From: Bacteroidaceae bacterium
GTDB lineage: Bacteria > Bacteroidota > Bacteroidia > Bacteroidales > Bacteroidaceae
Assembly (NCBI GenBank): GCA_024401225.1
Contig: JAKSLM010000011.1
Location: 1 to 64,000, forward strand
DNA: 64,000 nucleotides
Direction of reading: 5' to 3'
In this document: positions 24,975 through 33,581 of the stretch, one piece after another
Layout: every line of letters begins with the position of its first letter
Numbering within the stretch: the first letter of the stretch is position 1
Position numbers and translations under genes: made by a program
The notes under the pieces: generated by a model
The model's database searches: none
The model's input: only the letters and a program-made list of their open reading frames with translations
Told to the model about the DNA's origin: nothing

Positions 24975-26759
24975 ATGATAACATTCGAATATGTCAACGA
25001 TATAGGCAAACGCCTTGCCGACACCATCCAGCGCGAACTCGAAGGCTACGAGGCTGAGGCATTGGTGTTTGTAGGTGCTTTGGGCATCTGCGTGCGCCGC
25101 ATGCAGGAACTCATGCATGATAAGTATACCGACCCTGCTGTGGTGTGTGTCGACTCTACAGGACGCTACGTCATCCCTGTGCTTAGCGGTCATGTGGGTG
25201 GAGCCAACGACCTTGCCCGTCAGATAGCCATGATCACAGGTGGTGAGGCAGTCATCACCACCCAGAGCGACAACACAGGCCTGTGGGCTCTCGATACCCT
25301 TGCTCGCGAATACGGATGGACCATGTTGAAACTGAAGCGCCTGCAGATGAACAAAGCCATAGCAGCCTTTGTCAATCGTCAGCCTACAGCGCTTGTCATC
25401 GAGTGTGAGGATGAGGGTACGCGCTACCTTGAGTCCACATGTCCCGCTCATGTCAAGGTGTTCCGCAGCGTCAAAGACTACAAGTTCTATGCACGCCGCA
25501 ACAGCGTGCAGTATGCGCTGCTCATCGTTGTCTCACCCCATACTTATCCTGTGCAGGACATACCTGTCATACAGTACTTCCCACCGTGCCTCCATCTCGG
25601 TGTGGGATGCCAGAAGGATGCTCCTGTCGCAATCGCAGAACAGTTGCTCGGAGAGCTCCGCCTTGCGGGCTATGCAGCCCAGTCCATCGCTACCATTGGC
25701 AGCATCGCATTGAAGAAGGACGAAGCGCTCCTGGCACGACTTGCAGAACTCCTGCCTCATGCAGAGGTGAAGATATACTCAGCCGAAGAACTCGCGAAGA
25801 TCAAGATTCCAAACCCATCCGACAAGGTGTATGAGGTCACCGGATGCTACGGCGTGGCTGAGGCATCGGCCAAGGCGCCTAATGTGAATGGCATGCTGGT
25901 CATCGAGAAGCAGAAGGGCAAGTACACCGCCGATGGCAAGATATCGCACTACACCTATGCCCTGGCACAGGACAAGGAGATTGAGCGCCGAGGTCATATC
26001 GAGATTGTAGGTGCAGGTCCTGGCGATCCAGAACTGGTCAGCGTCAGGGGGCGCAAGTACCTCGAACAGGCCGACCTCATCCTCTATGCAGGCAGTCTCG
26101 TGCCTCGCGAACTGACCTACTGTGCCAAGCGTGGTGCCACGGTCCGTTCGTCGGCCAATATGGATCTTGAGGAACAGTTCCTTCTCATGAAGGAATTCTA
26201 TGATAAAGGCAAACTCGTGGTTCGCCTCCACACCGGCGACCCATGTATCTATGGAGCCATACAGGAGCAGATGGCATACTTCGATGAGTATGGCATGGAC
26301 TATCACATCACTCCGGGCATATCCTCATTCCTTGCTGCAGCAGCCGAACTGAGGAGCCAGTTTACCATCCCGGAGAAGTGCCAGACCATCATCCTCACTC
26401 GTGGCGAGGGTCGTACCCCTATGCCTGACAAGGAGAAGCTGCACATGCTGGCAAGCCATCAGAGCACCATGTGCATATTCCTAAGTGCCAGTCTGGCTCA
26501 GCAGGTGCAGGACGAACTGTTGGCTGGAGGCTATCCGCCCGAGACGCCAGTAGCAGCTTGCCACAAACTCACGTGGAAGGATCAGCGCATCTATCGTGGT
26601 CAGCTCAAGAATCTTGCTGCCATCATGCAGACGAACCGTCTCACCCTCACCACCATGATTGTGGTGGGCGATGCCATCGGCAATCGCGATGGACTGAGCA
26701 AGCTCTACGATAGCCATTTCACCCATCTGTTTAGAAATGGGGGGGATAGGAAATTGTGA
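24975..26759 (+). CDS. cbiGF: Cobalt-precorrin-5A hydrolase / cobalt-precorrin-4 C11-methyltransferase fusion
   Basis: A 594-residue fusion. Residues 1-335 are CbiG, the lactone-opening enzyme that marks the anaerobic pathway (VFVGALGICVRRM, VIPVLSGHVGGANDLAR, LGVGCQKDAP). Residues 342-594 are CbiF/CobM (IEIVGAGPGDPELVSVRGRK, YAGSLVP, HTGDPCIYGA, TPGISSFLAAAAEL, ILTRGEGRTPMP). The two act in successive steps. It follows cbiET by 15 nt. A gene-free spacer of 152 bp follows. Confidence 0.93.
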   Translation: MITFEYVNDIGKRLADTIQRELEGYEAEALVFVGALGICVRRMQELMHDKYTDPAVVCVDSTGRYVIPVLSGHVGGANDLARQIAMITGGEAVITTQSDNTGLWALDTLAREYGWTMLKLKRLQMNKAIAAFVNRQPTALVIECEDEGTRYLESTCPAHVKVFRSVKDYKFYARRNSVQYALLIVVSPHTYPVQDIPVIQYFPPCLHLGVGCQKDAPVAIAEQLLGELRLAGYAAQSIATIGSIALKKDEALLARLAELLPHAEVKIYSAEELAKIKIPNPSDKVYEVTGCYGVAEASAKAPNVNGMLVIEKQKGKYTADGKISHYTYALAQDKEIERRGHIEIVGAGPGDPELVSVRGRKYLEQADLILYAGSLVPRELTYCAKRGATVRSSANMDLEEQFLLMKEFYDKGKLVVRLHTGDPCIYGAIQEQMAYFDEYGMDYHITPGISSFLAAAAELRSQFTIPEKCQTIILTRGEGRTPMPDKEKLHMLASHQSTMCIFLSASLAQQVQDELLAGGYPPETPVAACHKLTWKDQRIYRGQLKNLAAIMQTNRLTLTTMIVVGDAIGNRDGLSKLYDSHFTHLFRNGGDRKL

Positions 26760-26764
26760 TGCCT

Positions 26765-26905
26765 CCAAAGAAAAAGTTATCGCGGAGCGGTTCTTTCCGA
26801 GAAAGCGCCAAGGCGATGAGGCAAGGCAAGAACATTGAGCAAAAAAAAAAAACATGATTGGCTCTTACTTCATACTTATTACTTCATACTTCTTACTTAA
26901 AATAA
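26765..26905. repeat. Intergenic repeat spacer before cbiJD
   Basis: Contains a variant of the GTTATCGCGAAGCGCTTT family (GTTATCGCGGAGCGGTTC near 26776), a run of twelve A residues near 26841-26852, and a CTTACTT/CATACTT heptamer tract at about 26864-26899. Confidence 0.7.
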
Positions 26906-26911
26906 AAAAAA

Positions 26912-28642
26912 GTGATACTCATATTCGGAGGAACGACCGAGGGACGTCTTGCAGTTGATGTCTGCGAAAAGGCTGGCAACACTTACTACTACTCCACCAA
27001 GGGCAGTATGCAGGATGTGGCGATGCACAATGGTGTGCGTCTTACTGGTGTCATGACTGCAGCCGATATGAAGTCGTTCTGCAAGGAGCACGATGTGCGT
27101 TGCATCGTCGATGCAGCACACCCCTTCGCAGAGGCTCTTCACAAGGCTATAGCCGATGCCGGGCAGCCTGTGGTACGGTTGCAGCGGTCGTTCGGTCCTC
27201 GCATCGAGGGCGTGACATACTGCTCCGACTATTCTGATGCCGTCGAGCGGATGAGCCAGACGAACATACATTGTCTGCTTGCCCTGTCGGGTGCCAACAC
27301 TATCAGTAGGCTGAGCGGATATTGGCAGCATCACAGGACCCTGTTTCGCATACTCAATCGTGCCGAGAGCATTGAGACCGCTTTGCGTAGTCAGTTTCCT
27401 ACCGGCAACCTCATATTCTATAATGACGACTGCCGCCTCCCTTCCATCGAGGATGAGAAGGCGCTCATGCAGTCGGTAGGCTGCGATGCTATCATCACCA
27501 AGGAGAGCGGAGCCAGTGGAGGATATGATGCAAAGGTGCAGGCAGCCCTCCAGCTTGGACTGCAGGTATATGTGATTGAGGCCCCTCAGCCGCATCCCGA
27601 TGCCATCGTCGTGACGGGACGCCATGGATTGCGTCGTGCCATCGAGCACCTCGTACCCCACTTCTTCCCCTTGCACACAGGCTTCACCACCGGAGCATGT
27701 GCTACGGCAGCCACCAAGGCAGCATGCCTCTCGCTCATGTACGACGAGGTGCCTGAAGAGGTGGCATTCACCCTGCCCGACGATGAGGTGATGACCATAC
27801 CAGTCGCCATCGAAGGCAAGGGCGTGGCTTCGGTTGTGAAGGATAGTAGCGACGATCCCGATGTGACCAAGGGATGCCGAATCACATCCACCGTGAGGTG
27901 GAACGACTGCGATGAGATACGATTCCTGCAGGGCGAGGGCGTTGGTACCGTCACATTGCCAGGACTGGGCATCGAGGTGGGCGAACCAGCCATCAATCCC
28001 ACCCCTCGCAGCATGATGAGGCGCGAACTGCGCTCACTCACCCCTCGTGGAGTCGATGTGACCATTTCCGTCGCAGGTGGCGAGACACTGGCCAAGCATA
28101 CGTTCAATCCGAAGGTTGGGGTAGTGGGTGGAATAAGCATCATCGGTACTTCGGGCATTGTGTCGCCCCTGTCTCACGAAGCGTTTGTGCAGAGCATACG
28201 GCGCGAGATGGAGGTGGCAAAGGCCATAGGGTGCAGAGAGATAGCACTCGTGTCGGGCAAGCGGAGCGAGGACTACCTGCTATCCAAGCGCGAGGTGCGC
28301 TGCATACACTATGGCAACGCCATCGGCGAGGCGCTGCTCGCAGCCCACCAACTATCCATACCCGAGGTTACGGTCGGCATCATGCTCGGCAAGGCTGTGA
28401 AACTGGCAGAAGGACATCTCGACACCCATTCGCACAGGGTTACGATGAATCGGGACTTCCTGAAGTCCATAGCTCCCGACTGCTCCGAACTGATAGACCG
28501 CATCACCCTTGCCCGCGAGCTCTGGCAATTCATGCCTCCTGACTTCTTTGACACTATACGACACTTATGCTATCAACATTGCCGAACGGTATATCCTGAC
28601 GGCAAACTAACCATCGAACTGATATGCGACGACAAGCTATAA
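26912..28642 (+). CDS. cbiJD: Cobalt-precorrin-6A reductase / cobalt-precorrin-5B C1-methyltransferase fusion
   Basis: A 576-residue fusion with a GTG start at 26912. Residues 1-245 are CbiJ/CobK (ILIFGGTTEGR at 2-12, DAAHPFAEALHKA, TKESGASGGYDAKVQAA). Residues 248-576 are CbiD (HTGFTTGACATAATKAA, IGTSGIVSPLSHEAF, IMLGKAVKLAEGHLDTHS). CbiD is specific to the anaerobic pathway. GTG is taken because the CbiJ N-terminus begins exactly there. It overlaps btuC. Confidence 0.92.
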   Translation: MILIFGGTTEGRLAVDVCEKAGNTYYYSTKGSMQDVAMHNGVRLTGVMTAADMKSFCKEHDVRCIVDAAHPFAEALHKAIADAGQPVVRLQRSFGPRIEGVTYCSDYSDAVERMSQTNIHCLLALSGANTISRLSGYWQHHRTLFRILNRAESIETALRSQFPTGNLIFYNDDCRLPSIEDEKALMQSVGCDAIITKESGASGGYDAKVQAALQLGLQVYVIEAPQPHPDAIVVTGRHGLRRAIEHLVPHFFPLHTGFTTGACATAATKAACLSLMYDEVPEEVAFTLPDDEVMTIPVAIEGKGVASVVKDSSDDPDVTKGCRITSTVRWNDCDEIRFLQGEGVGTVTLPGLGIEVGEPAINPTPRSMMRRELRSLTPRGVDVTISVAGGETLAKHTFNPKVGVVGGISIIGTSGIVSPLSHEAFVQSIRREMEVAKAIGCREIALVSGKRSEDYLLSKREVRCIHYGNAIGEALLAAHQLSIPEVTVGIMLGKAVKLAEGHLDTHSHRVTMNRDFLKSIAPDCSELIDRITLARELWQFMPPDFFDTIRHLCYQHCRTVYPDGKLTIELICDDKL

Positions 28643-29643
28643 TGACATTCCTTCTGCTGCTCATCCCACTCTTTGCCATGCTCAACATGGTGATGGGATC
28701 GGTAGCCATACCCATCTCGGAAGTGTTCGACATCCTGCTTCATCCTTCATCGAGCGCAGCCGACAAGGTACACCATATCATCATCCTTCATACCCGTCTG
28801 CCTCAGACACTCACAGCCATAGCCTGTGGGGCAGGACTGGCTGTGGCAGGACTGGAGATGCAGACCGTGTTCCACAATCCGCTGGCAGGCCCCTCCGTGC
28901 TTGGTATCAGTAGTGCTGCAAGCCTTGGAGTGGCATTCGTAGTGCTCCTCTCGGGCACGATAGGTGGAGGAGTGATGTCGCAGTTCGGCATCTTCGGCAA
29001 CACGGCACTCACCCTTGCAGCCATCAGCGGAGCGCTGGCAGTCATGGCGCTCATAGTCTATCTATCGCAGAAGGTGGAGGGCAATGTGACGCTGCTCATC
29101 GTGGGAGTCATGATAGGCTACATAGCTTCAGCCATCATCGGAGTGCTGAAATACTTCTCGAGCGAGGAGGATATACGAGCCTACGTCATCTGGGGGCTTG
29201 GCAGCTTTGCCCGTGTCACGGGAGGTCAGGTCTATGTGTTTGTGGGCCTCATGGCAGTCCTTCTGCCTCTGTCCATGCTACTTGCCAAACCGCTCAACAT
29301 GCTCCTGCTCGGTGAGCAGTACGCCCTCAACCTCGGACTCAACCTGCGCCGCTCGCGTATGCTCATCATAGCCTCGGCAGGCATCCTCGTTGCCATCGTT
29401 ACTGCCTATTGCGGACCAATCATGTTCCTCGGTCTTGCCGTACCGCACATCTGCCGTGGACTGTTCGGTACAGCCGACCATCGCGTGCTCCTGCCGTCCA
29501 CACTCCTTGCCGGCGCCAACCTGGCACTCATCTGCAATCTCATAGCCCGTTTACCTGGTTTTGAGGGAGCATTACCAATCAATTCCGTAACAGCCCTTAT
29601 CGGAGCACCTGTGGCCCTGTGGGTATTATTAAGTAGAAAATGA
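28624..29643 (+). CDS. btuC: FecCD/BtuC-family ABC transporter permease
   Basis: A 339-residue inner-membrane permease with about ten hydrophobic helices. RLPQTLTAIACGAGLAVAGLEMQ at about 59-80, NPLAGPSVLGIS, and GPIMFLGLAVPHICRGLFG are the BtuC/FepD signatures. Corrinoid specificity is inferred from the operon. The start could be 28624 (MRRQAIM, giving a positive N-terminus) or the ATG at 28642 that overlaps the cbiJD stop as TAATG. No ATP-binding subunit lies nearby; the likely binding protein is in the convergent operon at 31293-32453. Confidence 0.87.
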   Translation: MRRQAIMTFLLLLIPLFAMLNMVMGSVAIPISEVFDILLHPSSSAADKVHHIIILHTRLPQTLTAIACGAGLAVAGLEMQTVFHNPLAGPSVLGISSAASLGVAFVVLLSGTIGGGVMSQFGIFGNTALTLAAISGALAVMALIVYLSQKVEGNVTLLIVGVMIGYIASAIIGVLKYFSSEEDIRAYVIWGLGSFARVTGGQVYVFVGLMAVLLPLSMLLAKPLNMLLLGEQYALNLGLNLRRSRMLIIASAGILVAIVTAYCGPIMFLGLAVPHICRGLFGTADHRVLLPSTLLAGANLALICNLIARLPGFEGALPINSVTALIGAPVALWVLLSRK

Positions 29644-30305
29644 AAAAGGGAATACTGATAGGAGCTGCCACCTCCAATAGCGGCAAGACCACCTTCACCA
29701 TGGGACTGCTACGTGCCCTCACACGCCGAGGCATGCGTGTGCAGCCATTCAAGTGCGGGCCTGACTATATCGACACCATGTTTCATCATCTCGCCTCGGG
29801 TAGTGAATCAGTCAATCTCGACACCTTCATGTCCAGCACGGAGCATGTGCAGCAACAATATGCGAAGTATGGCAATGAGGCGGATATGTGTGTGGTGGAA
29901 GGTGTGATGGGCCTCTTCGATGGGTATGATAGGAGTCAGGGCAGCAGCGCAGAGATAGCCATGCTACTTGACCTCCCGGTAGTGCTTGTGGTCAATGCAC
30001 GTTCGGCAGCCTACAGCGTGGCACCACTCATCTATGGTTTCAAGCACTTCAACCCCAAGGTGAGGATAGCAGGTGTCGTATTCAACATGGTGTCGTCCGA
30101 CCATCACTATTCCTTCCTGAAGGATGCCTGCGAAGCGGCAGGTGTAGCATGTCTCGGTTACCTGCAGAAGAATCCCGACATCAACATTCCAGGACGTCAC
30201 CTTGGTCTCACCATATCGGCACGCGAAGAGATGGAGTCGCTCATCAACCTTGCAGCCGACGAGGTGGAGCGTCATGTGGACTTGAATGGACTTGTTGATT
30301 TGTGA
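29640..30305 (+). CDS. cbiA: Cobyrinate a,c-diamide synthase, N-terminal (ATPase) half
   Basis: A 221-residue protein matching the first half of CbiA/CobB: P-loop AATSNSGKTT at 8-17, FKCGPDYIDTMFH, VEGVMGLFDGYD, and LGYLQKNPDINIPGRHLGL near the end. In other bacteria CbiA is one chain of about 450 residues with a C-terminal glutaminase. Here the chain stops at 30303-30305 inside a heptamer repeat at the interdomain linker, and the glutaminase half restarts at 30351 in the same frame. The catalytic ATPase residues look intact, so a two-subunit enzyme is plausible. It overlaps btuC by 4 nt. Confidence 0.85.
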   Translation: MKKGILIGAATSNSGKTTFTMGLLRALTRRGMRVQPFKCGPDYIDTMFHHLASGSESVNLDTFMSSTEHVQQQYAKYGNEADMCVVEGVMGLFDGYDRSQGSSAEIAMLLDLPVVLVVNARSAAYSVAPLIYGFKHFNPKVRIAGVVFNMVSSDHHYSFLKDACEAAGVACLGYLQKNPDINIPGRHLGLTISAREEMESLINLAADEVERHVDLNGLVDL

Positions 30306-30350
30306 TTTAAGATTTATGATTTGTGATTTATGATTTATAAGTTTTGAGTT
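30296..30350. repeat. 7-bp repeat tract splitting cbiA
   Basis: GATTTGT/GATTTAA/GATTTAT units with exact 7-bp spacing. Read in the cbiA frame it introduces three TGA stops (30303, 30324 and 30345). Confidence 0.85.
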
Positions 30351-30938
30351 ATGAATTATAAAATAGCAATAGCACGCGACGAAGCGTTTAACTTTACTTA
30401 TCGTGCCAATATCGAAGCGTTGGCGGAGCTGGGCGAGGTGCAGTTCTTCTCGCCTCTGCACGATGAGACTCTGCCTCCATGTCAGTTGCTCTATCTGCCA
30501 GGAGGCTATCCGGAACTGTTTGCAGAGCAGTTGTCTGCCAACGAATCCATGCGCCAGTCGATTCGTGACTATGCGGAGGCTGGAGGCCGTATCTATGCCG
30601 AGTGTGGCGGATTCATGTACCTGTGCCGCAATATCGATGAACACATGATGTGTGGTGTGCTGCCCCTTTCTGCTACCATGCAGGGCGCACATCTGCATCT
30701 GGGCTATAGGCAGATGGAGTGGGAAGGAACGACGATGCGAGGGCATGAATTCCACTATTCCGACATCGTTGATACTCCTGCCGATACCCCCGAACTGCGT
30801 GTTCTCCGTCTGCAGCAATCAGCAAAAGGCACATCCGTACCTACTGCCATCTACCTCTATCGCAACGTAATAGCAGGCTATACCCATTGGTATTGGGGAG
30901 AAAGTGGCTTCCCGTTTTGGAATCGTCCTTCTCACTAA
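30351..30938 (+). CDS. cbiA: Cobyrinate a,c-diamide synthase, C-terminal (glutaminase) half
   Basis: A 195-residue protein equal to the class I glutamine amidotransferase half of CbiA: IAIARDEAFNFTYRANI at 5-21, YLPGGYPELFA, the nucleophile Cys85 in YAECGGFMYL, GYRQM and a C-terminal His in AGYTHWYWGE. It would supply ammonia to the ATPase half at 29640. It is in the same reading frame as that half, with 45 bp of repeat between. The ATG at 30351 restores a normal domain boundary, so the split looks tolerated rather than destructive. Confidence 0.85.
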   Translation: MNYKIAIARDEAFNFTYRANIEALAELGEVQFFSPLHDETLPPCQLLYLPGGYPELFAEQLSANESMRQSIRDYAEAGGRIYAECGGFMYLCRNIDEHMMCGVLPLSATMQGAHLHLGYRQMEWEGTTMRGHEFHYSDIVDTPADTPELRVLRLQQSAKGTSVPTAIYLYRNVIAGYTHWYWGESGFPFWNRPSH

Positions 30939-30982
30939 CTATCGACAGCATTGATAATACTCTATTATCTTTTGCACTTAGG

Positions 30983-31080
30983 CCTAGTAAGAAGATGATA
31001 AACTCCTTGCAAGGACTTTGCCAACTCCTTGCAAGGAGTTCATCAATTCCTTGCAAGGACATCGTCGACTTCTTACTAGG
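30983..31080. repeat. Three 12-bp palindromes at 22-bp spacing inside a 12-bp outer inverted repeat
   Basis: TCCTTGCAAGGA occurs at 31004-31015, 31026-31037 and 31048-31059, exactly 22 bp apart. CCTAGTAAGAAG (30983-30994) and CTTCTTACTAGG (31069-31080) flank them as a perfect inverted repeat. It lies in the tail-to-tail region between the two riboswitch-controlled operons (30939-31292), which also has a GAATGC/GCATTC hairpin at 31146-31175. Terminator, protein-binding array or mobile repeat are all possible. Confidence 0.8.
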
Positions 31081-31292
31081 GGTTCCAATCCTTCATATTA
31101 ACTCGTAGAATACATCTTCTCCTTCATATAGGGGAATGAAAGGCAGAATGCCCCAACCTCACGGCTGGAGCATTCAGGCATTTACAACTTTAATGATTTT
31201 TTTTTCTATAGCTAATAAACAAATAGATGATAGCAGAAATATGATTTTCTTGTAGAATAGCTGTATAGTTATTTGTGGTAAAAAACTTTCGT

Positions 31293-32453
31293 TTATTTGC
31301 TTAGCAGCCTGTAGTATTTAGGCTGATAGTGGGGCAGCAGCTGCGGATGGAAGGCTTTGACGAAGTCGGCCAACAAGTAGTGTGGCTGTACGCCTGCCAG
31401 TTCGCGGTAGGGGGTCTGCGAGAGGTTGCAGAAGATGACGTGCTGCTGCTTGTATGCGTTGAGCTCGGCATAGCGAGGATCCTCGTTGGCAAGGTCGGTA
31501 AGGGTGAATTCACCATCGAAGGCGCCGTCGATCTGCCAGAAGTCGGCTGTGACTGACTGGGCAAAGGCTGCCTCGAAGTCGATGGTGGTTCCGCCCGACT
31601 CGCCGTTGTCCTTCATGATGTAGTCGACTCCGGCATCGCTGAATATCTGCGCCATGTAGCTCTTGCCGCCCACGATGTACCAGCCGTCGCGCAGCTGTCG
31701 GCCCGAGGCTACGGTGCGCATTACGGTGTGGTGCTGACGCTCGCTTTCGAGAAGCTGCTGCACCTCGTCCTTGAGGGTGAGGTACTTCTGCTCGATGTCG
31801 GCAAAGACTGCGTTGGCACGGCGTGTCTCGCCTGTGAGCAGGCCGATGAGCTTGATCCATTCTGCCTGACCAAGTGGGTGGGTCTCCTTGTATCCGTGGT
31901 GGGATATGAGTGGGATGCCGCACTCGCGCAGGGCCTCAAAGCCGCCGTGCTTGCTTGCCGACACGAAGATGTAGTCGGGGCGCGAGGCGATGACTGTCTC
32001 GAGGTCGAAGTTGCCTTCCTTGCCTATCTTGACGGTCTGGCCCGAGCGCATCTGCTCCTTCATGCGTGGGGAGAAGAGGTTGCGCAGCGAGTTCATGCCT
32101 ACGATGCGATCCTCAAGTCCGAGTATCTCGAAGTTGCCAAGCTGCAGGGCTGTGGTGCAGATGAAGCGCTGGGATGGGGCTGTGATGAGGATGGTGTCGG
32201 CCTTGGAATGGCGGGCTGACGGATCGGGGTTGCTTATGATGACCCTGATGCCGTCGGCCTCGTAGCGGACATCAAGTCCCTGGGCATACTTGATGGTGAC
32301 CTCCTCGGGATACTGGTCGATACGATCGAAGAGGGTATCGGCGATCTGGAAGAGGCTGTCGGCTGTGATGTCGGCGGAGCGCTTTGTCTGTCCGCACGAG
32401 CATAGCAGCAGGATGATGACTGCCAGGGATGAGATGGAGCGTAGCTTGTGCAT
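31293..32453 (-). CDS. btuF: BtuF-like periplasmic binding lipoprotein
   Basis: A 386-residue ABC-transporter substrate-binding protein of the FecB/BtuF fold. Lipoprotein signal LLLCSC with Cys20. DTILITAPSQRFICTTALQ, GLEDRIVGM, VIASRPDYIFVS and a C-terminal ALNAY-like PYRELAGVQPHYLLADFVKAFHP follow the family layout of two lobes with a linking helix (about 190-215). Corrinoid binding is inferred from its operon, which starts with a B12 riboswitch and a TonB receptor and includes CbiK. Its likely permease is btuC in the convergent operon. Confidence 0.82.
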   Translation of the reverse strand: MHKLRSISSLAVIILLLCSCGQTKRSADITADSLFQIADTLFDRIDQYPEEVTIKYAQGLDVRYEADGIRVIISNPDPSARHSKADTILITAPSQRFICTTALQLGNFEILGLEDRIVGMNSLRNLFSPRMKEQMRSGQTVKIGKEGNFDLETVIASRPDYIFVSASKHGGFEALRECGIPLISHHGYKETHPLGQAEWIKLIGLLTGETRRANAVFADIEQKYLTLKDEVQQLLESERQHHTVMRTVASGRQLRDGWYIVGGKSYMAQIFSDAGVDYIMKDNGESGGTTIDFEAAFAQSVTADFWQIDGAFDGEFTLTDLANEDPRYAELNAYKQQHVIFCNLSQTPYRELAGVQPHYLLADFVKAFHPQLLPHYQPKYYRLLSK

Positions 32454-32462
32454 AGGTGGGGA

Positions 32463-33581
32463 TTAGAGTGATGGGTACATTGAGTGATATGCCTCCTCGA
32501 GTGTCTCAGCTTCCTTAGTATGCTTGATCCAGATGCTGCGGATGCCTGGGAGTTCAAGGAGTCCCTGTGGATGGAAGTTGACTGTAGGAACGATTGTCTG
32601 GTAGCCGAGCTTGCTGAAGAATACCTTCCATGAAAGGTCCTCGATCTCGCCATCATCATTGAGTTCCCACTCATCTGGATCCATATCCTCGCCATCGTCG
32701 CCTCCCATATCGTTGTGAGCGTGGTCACCTGCGATTGACATGAGTGGGTGGAGGTAGAGCTTGCCAGATGTGAGACCAGCATCAACCATACGTGCGTAGA
32801 CGTGAGTCTTGAAGTTTTCTGGCTGATCAACACATCCTACGAAGTAGTTAGGGCTGAGCTCCTGGAGTGCCTCCTCGAGCTGGTTGTAGCGGATGTTAGC
32901 CTTGAATGTGTCGTATGAGTCAGGGTTGCCGTGGCCCATGAAAGCTACGATGCCATCGACCGACTCGAGTGTGCAAGTTTTGTGGAGCTGCTCTGCAACT
33001 GCTGGTACATCAACATCAGGGTTGTCAAGGAGTGGCATACCGAGACGGATGTTTACATGCTTGAGGTATTCGTCATCGAGGTGAGCAGAAGCGACGTAAC
33101 CGTTGTTGGCAAACTTCTTTACTGATGCTACAACTGCTGCGAACTCTTCACCTGGGATGACCTGAAGTGACTGTACGCGGATCTCTGAATACTTGGCTGC
33201 ACCAATAGCGTGGAGGAGGTAACGTGGCTCGTAGTAGTCGCGCTTTACGATGTTGCCTTCTTCGTCCTCGTTCTCACCTGCGCTTGCACGGTTGATACAG
33301 ATGTCGGATGAGAATGATACGTATACGTCGTAGCCAGGGAATTCCTTCTCATAAGCTGCCTTTGTGTCGTCGAATGCGAGGAATGCGTTGTTCCAAGTAG
33401 AACCGAATGCTACGAGAAGGATGGCCTTGTCGTTGCCCGACTTTGCCTTCTGAGCAGCTACGAGTTCGTCGTTGAGCTGATACTCTGATACCATGTTGAT
33501 CTTTACGTCTTCGTCCTTTGAGCAGGAAGCGAATGTGAGTGCTGCGAGGGCAGCAACCAAGAGGAATTTAATCTTCTTCAT
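32463..33581 (-). CDS. cbiK: Lipoprotein sirohydrochlorin cobaltochelatase (CbiK-like)
   Basis: A 372-residue class II chelatase that inserts cobalt into sirohydrochlorin. Unusually it has a lipoprotein signal (TFASC, Cys20), so it would sit in the cell envelope. LVAFGSTWNNAF starts the chelatase fold; the metal-binding histidines are in FMGHGNPDS and in AGDHAHNDM. An acidic insertion of about 20 residues (GEDMDPDEWELNDDGEIED) follows the second site. Periplasmic CbiK proteins are known in Desulfovibrio; chelation of haem-like or other substrates is an alternative. Overlaps the TonB gene by 14 nt and precedes btuF by 9 nt. Confidence 0.85.
   Translation of the reverse strand: MKKIKFLLVAALAALTFASCSKDEDVKINMVSEYQLNDELVAAQKAKSGNDKAILLVAFGSTWNNAFLAFDDTKAAYEKEFPGYDVYVSFSSDICINRASAGENEDEEGNIVKRDYYEPRYLLHAIGAAKYSEIRVQSLQVIPGEEFAAVVASVKKFANNGYVASAHLDDEYLKHVNIRLGMPLLDNPDVDVPAVAEQLHKTCTLESVDGIVAFMGHGNPDSYDTFKANIRYNQLEEALQELSPNYFVGCVDQPENFKTHVYARMVDAGLTSGKLYLHPLMSIAGDHAHNDMGGDDGEDMDPDEWELNDDGEIEDLSWKVFFSKLGYQTIVPTVNFHPQGLLELPGIRSIWIKHTKEAETLEEAYHSMYPSL

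Noticed and set aside
26841-26852. Run of twelve A residues as a programmed slippage site
   Set aside because: It lies between genes, not within a reading frame, so no frameshifted product can be proposed.
29640-30938. cbiA as a frameshifted pseudogene
   Set aside because: Both halves are intact and in the same frame; the stops lie only in a 7-bp repeat tract at the linker, and the second half has its own ATG.
31004-31059. Mini CRISPR or coding repeat
   Set aside because: 12-bp palindromes with 10-bp spacers are far too short for CRISPR, and 22 bp is not a multiple of three, so no protein repeat is encoded.
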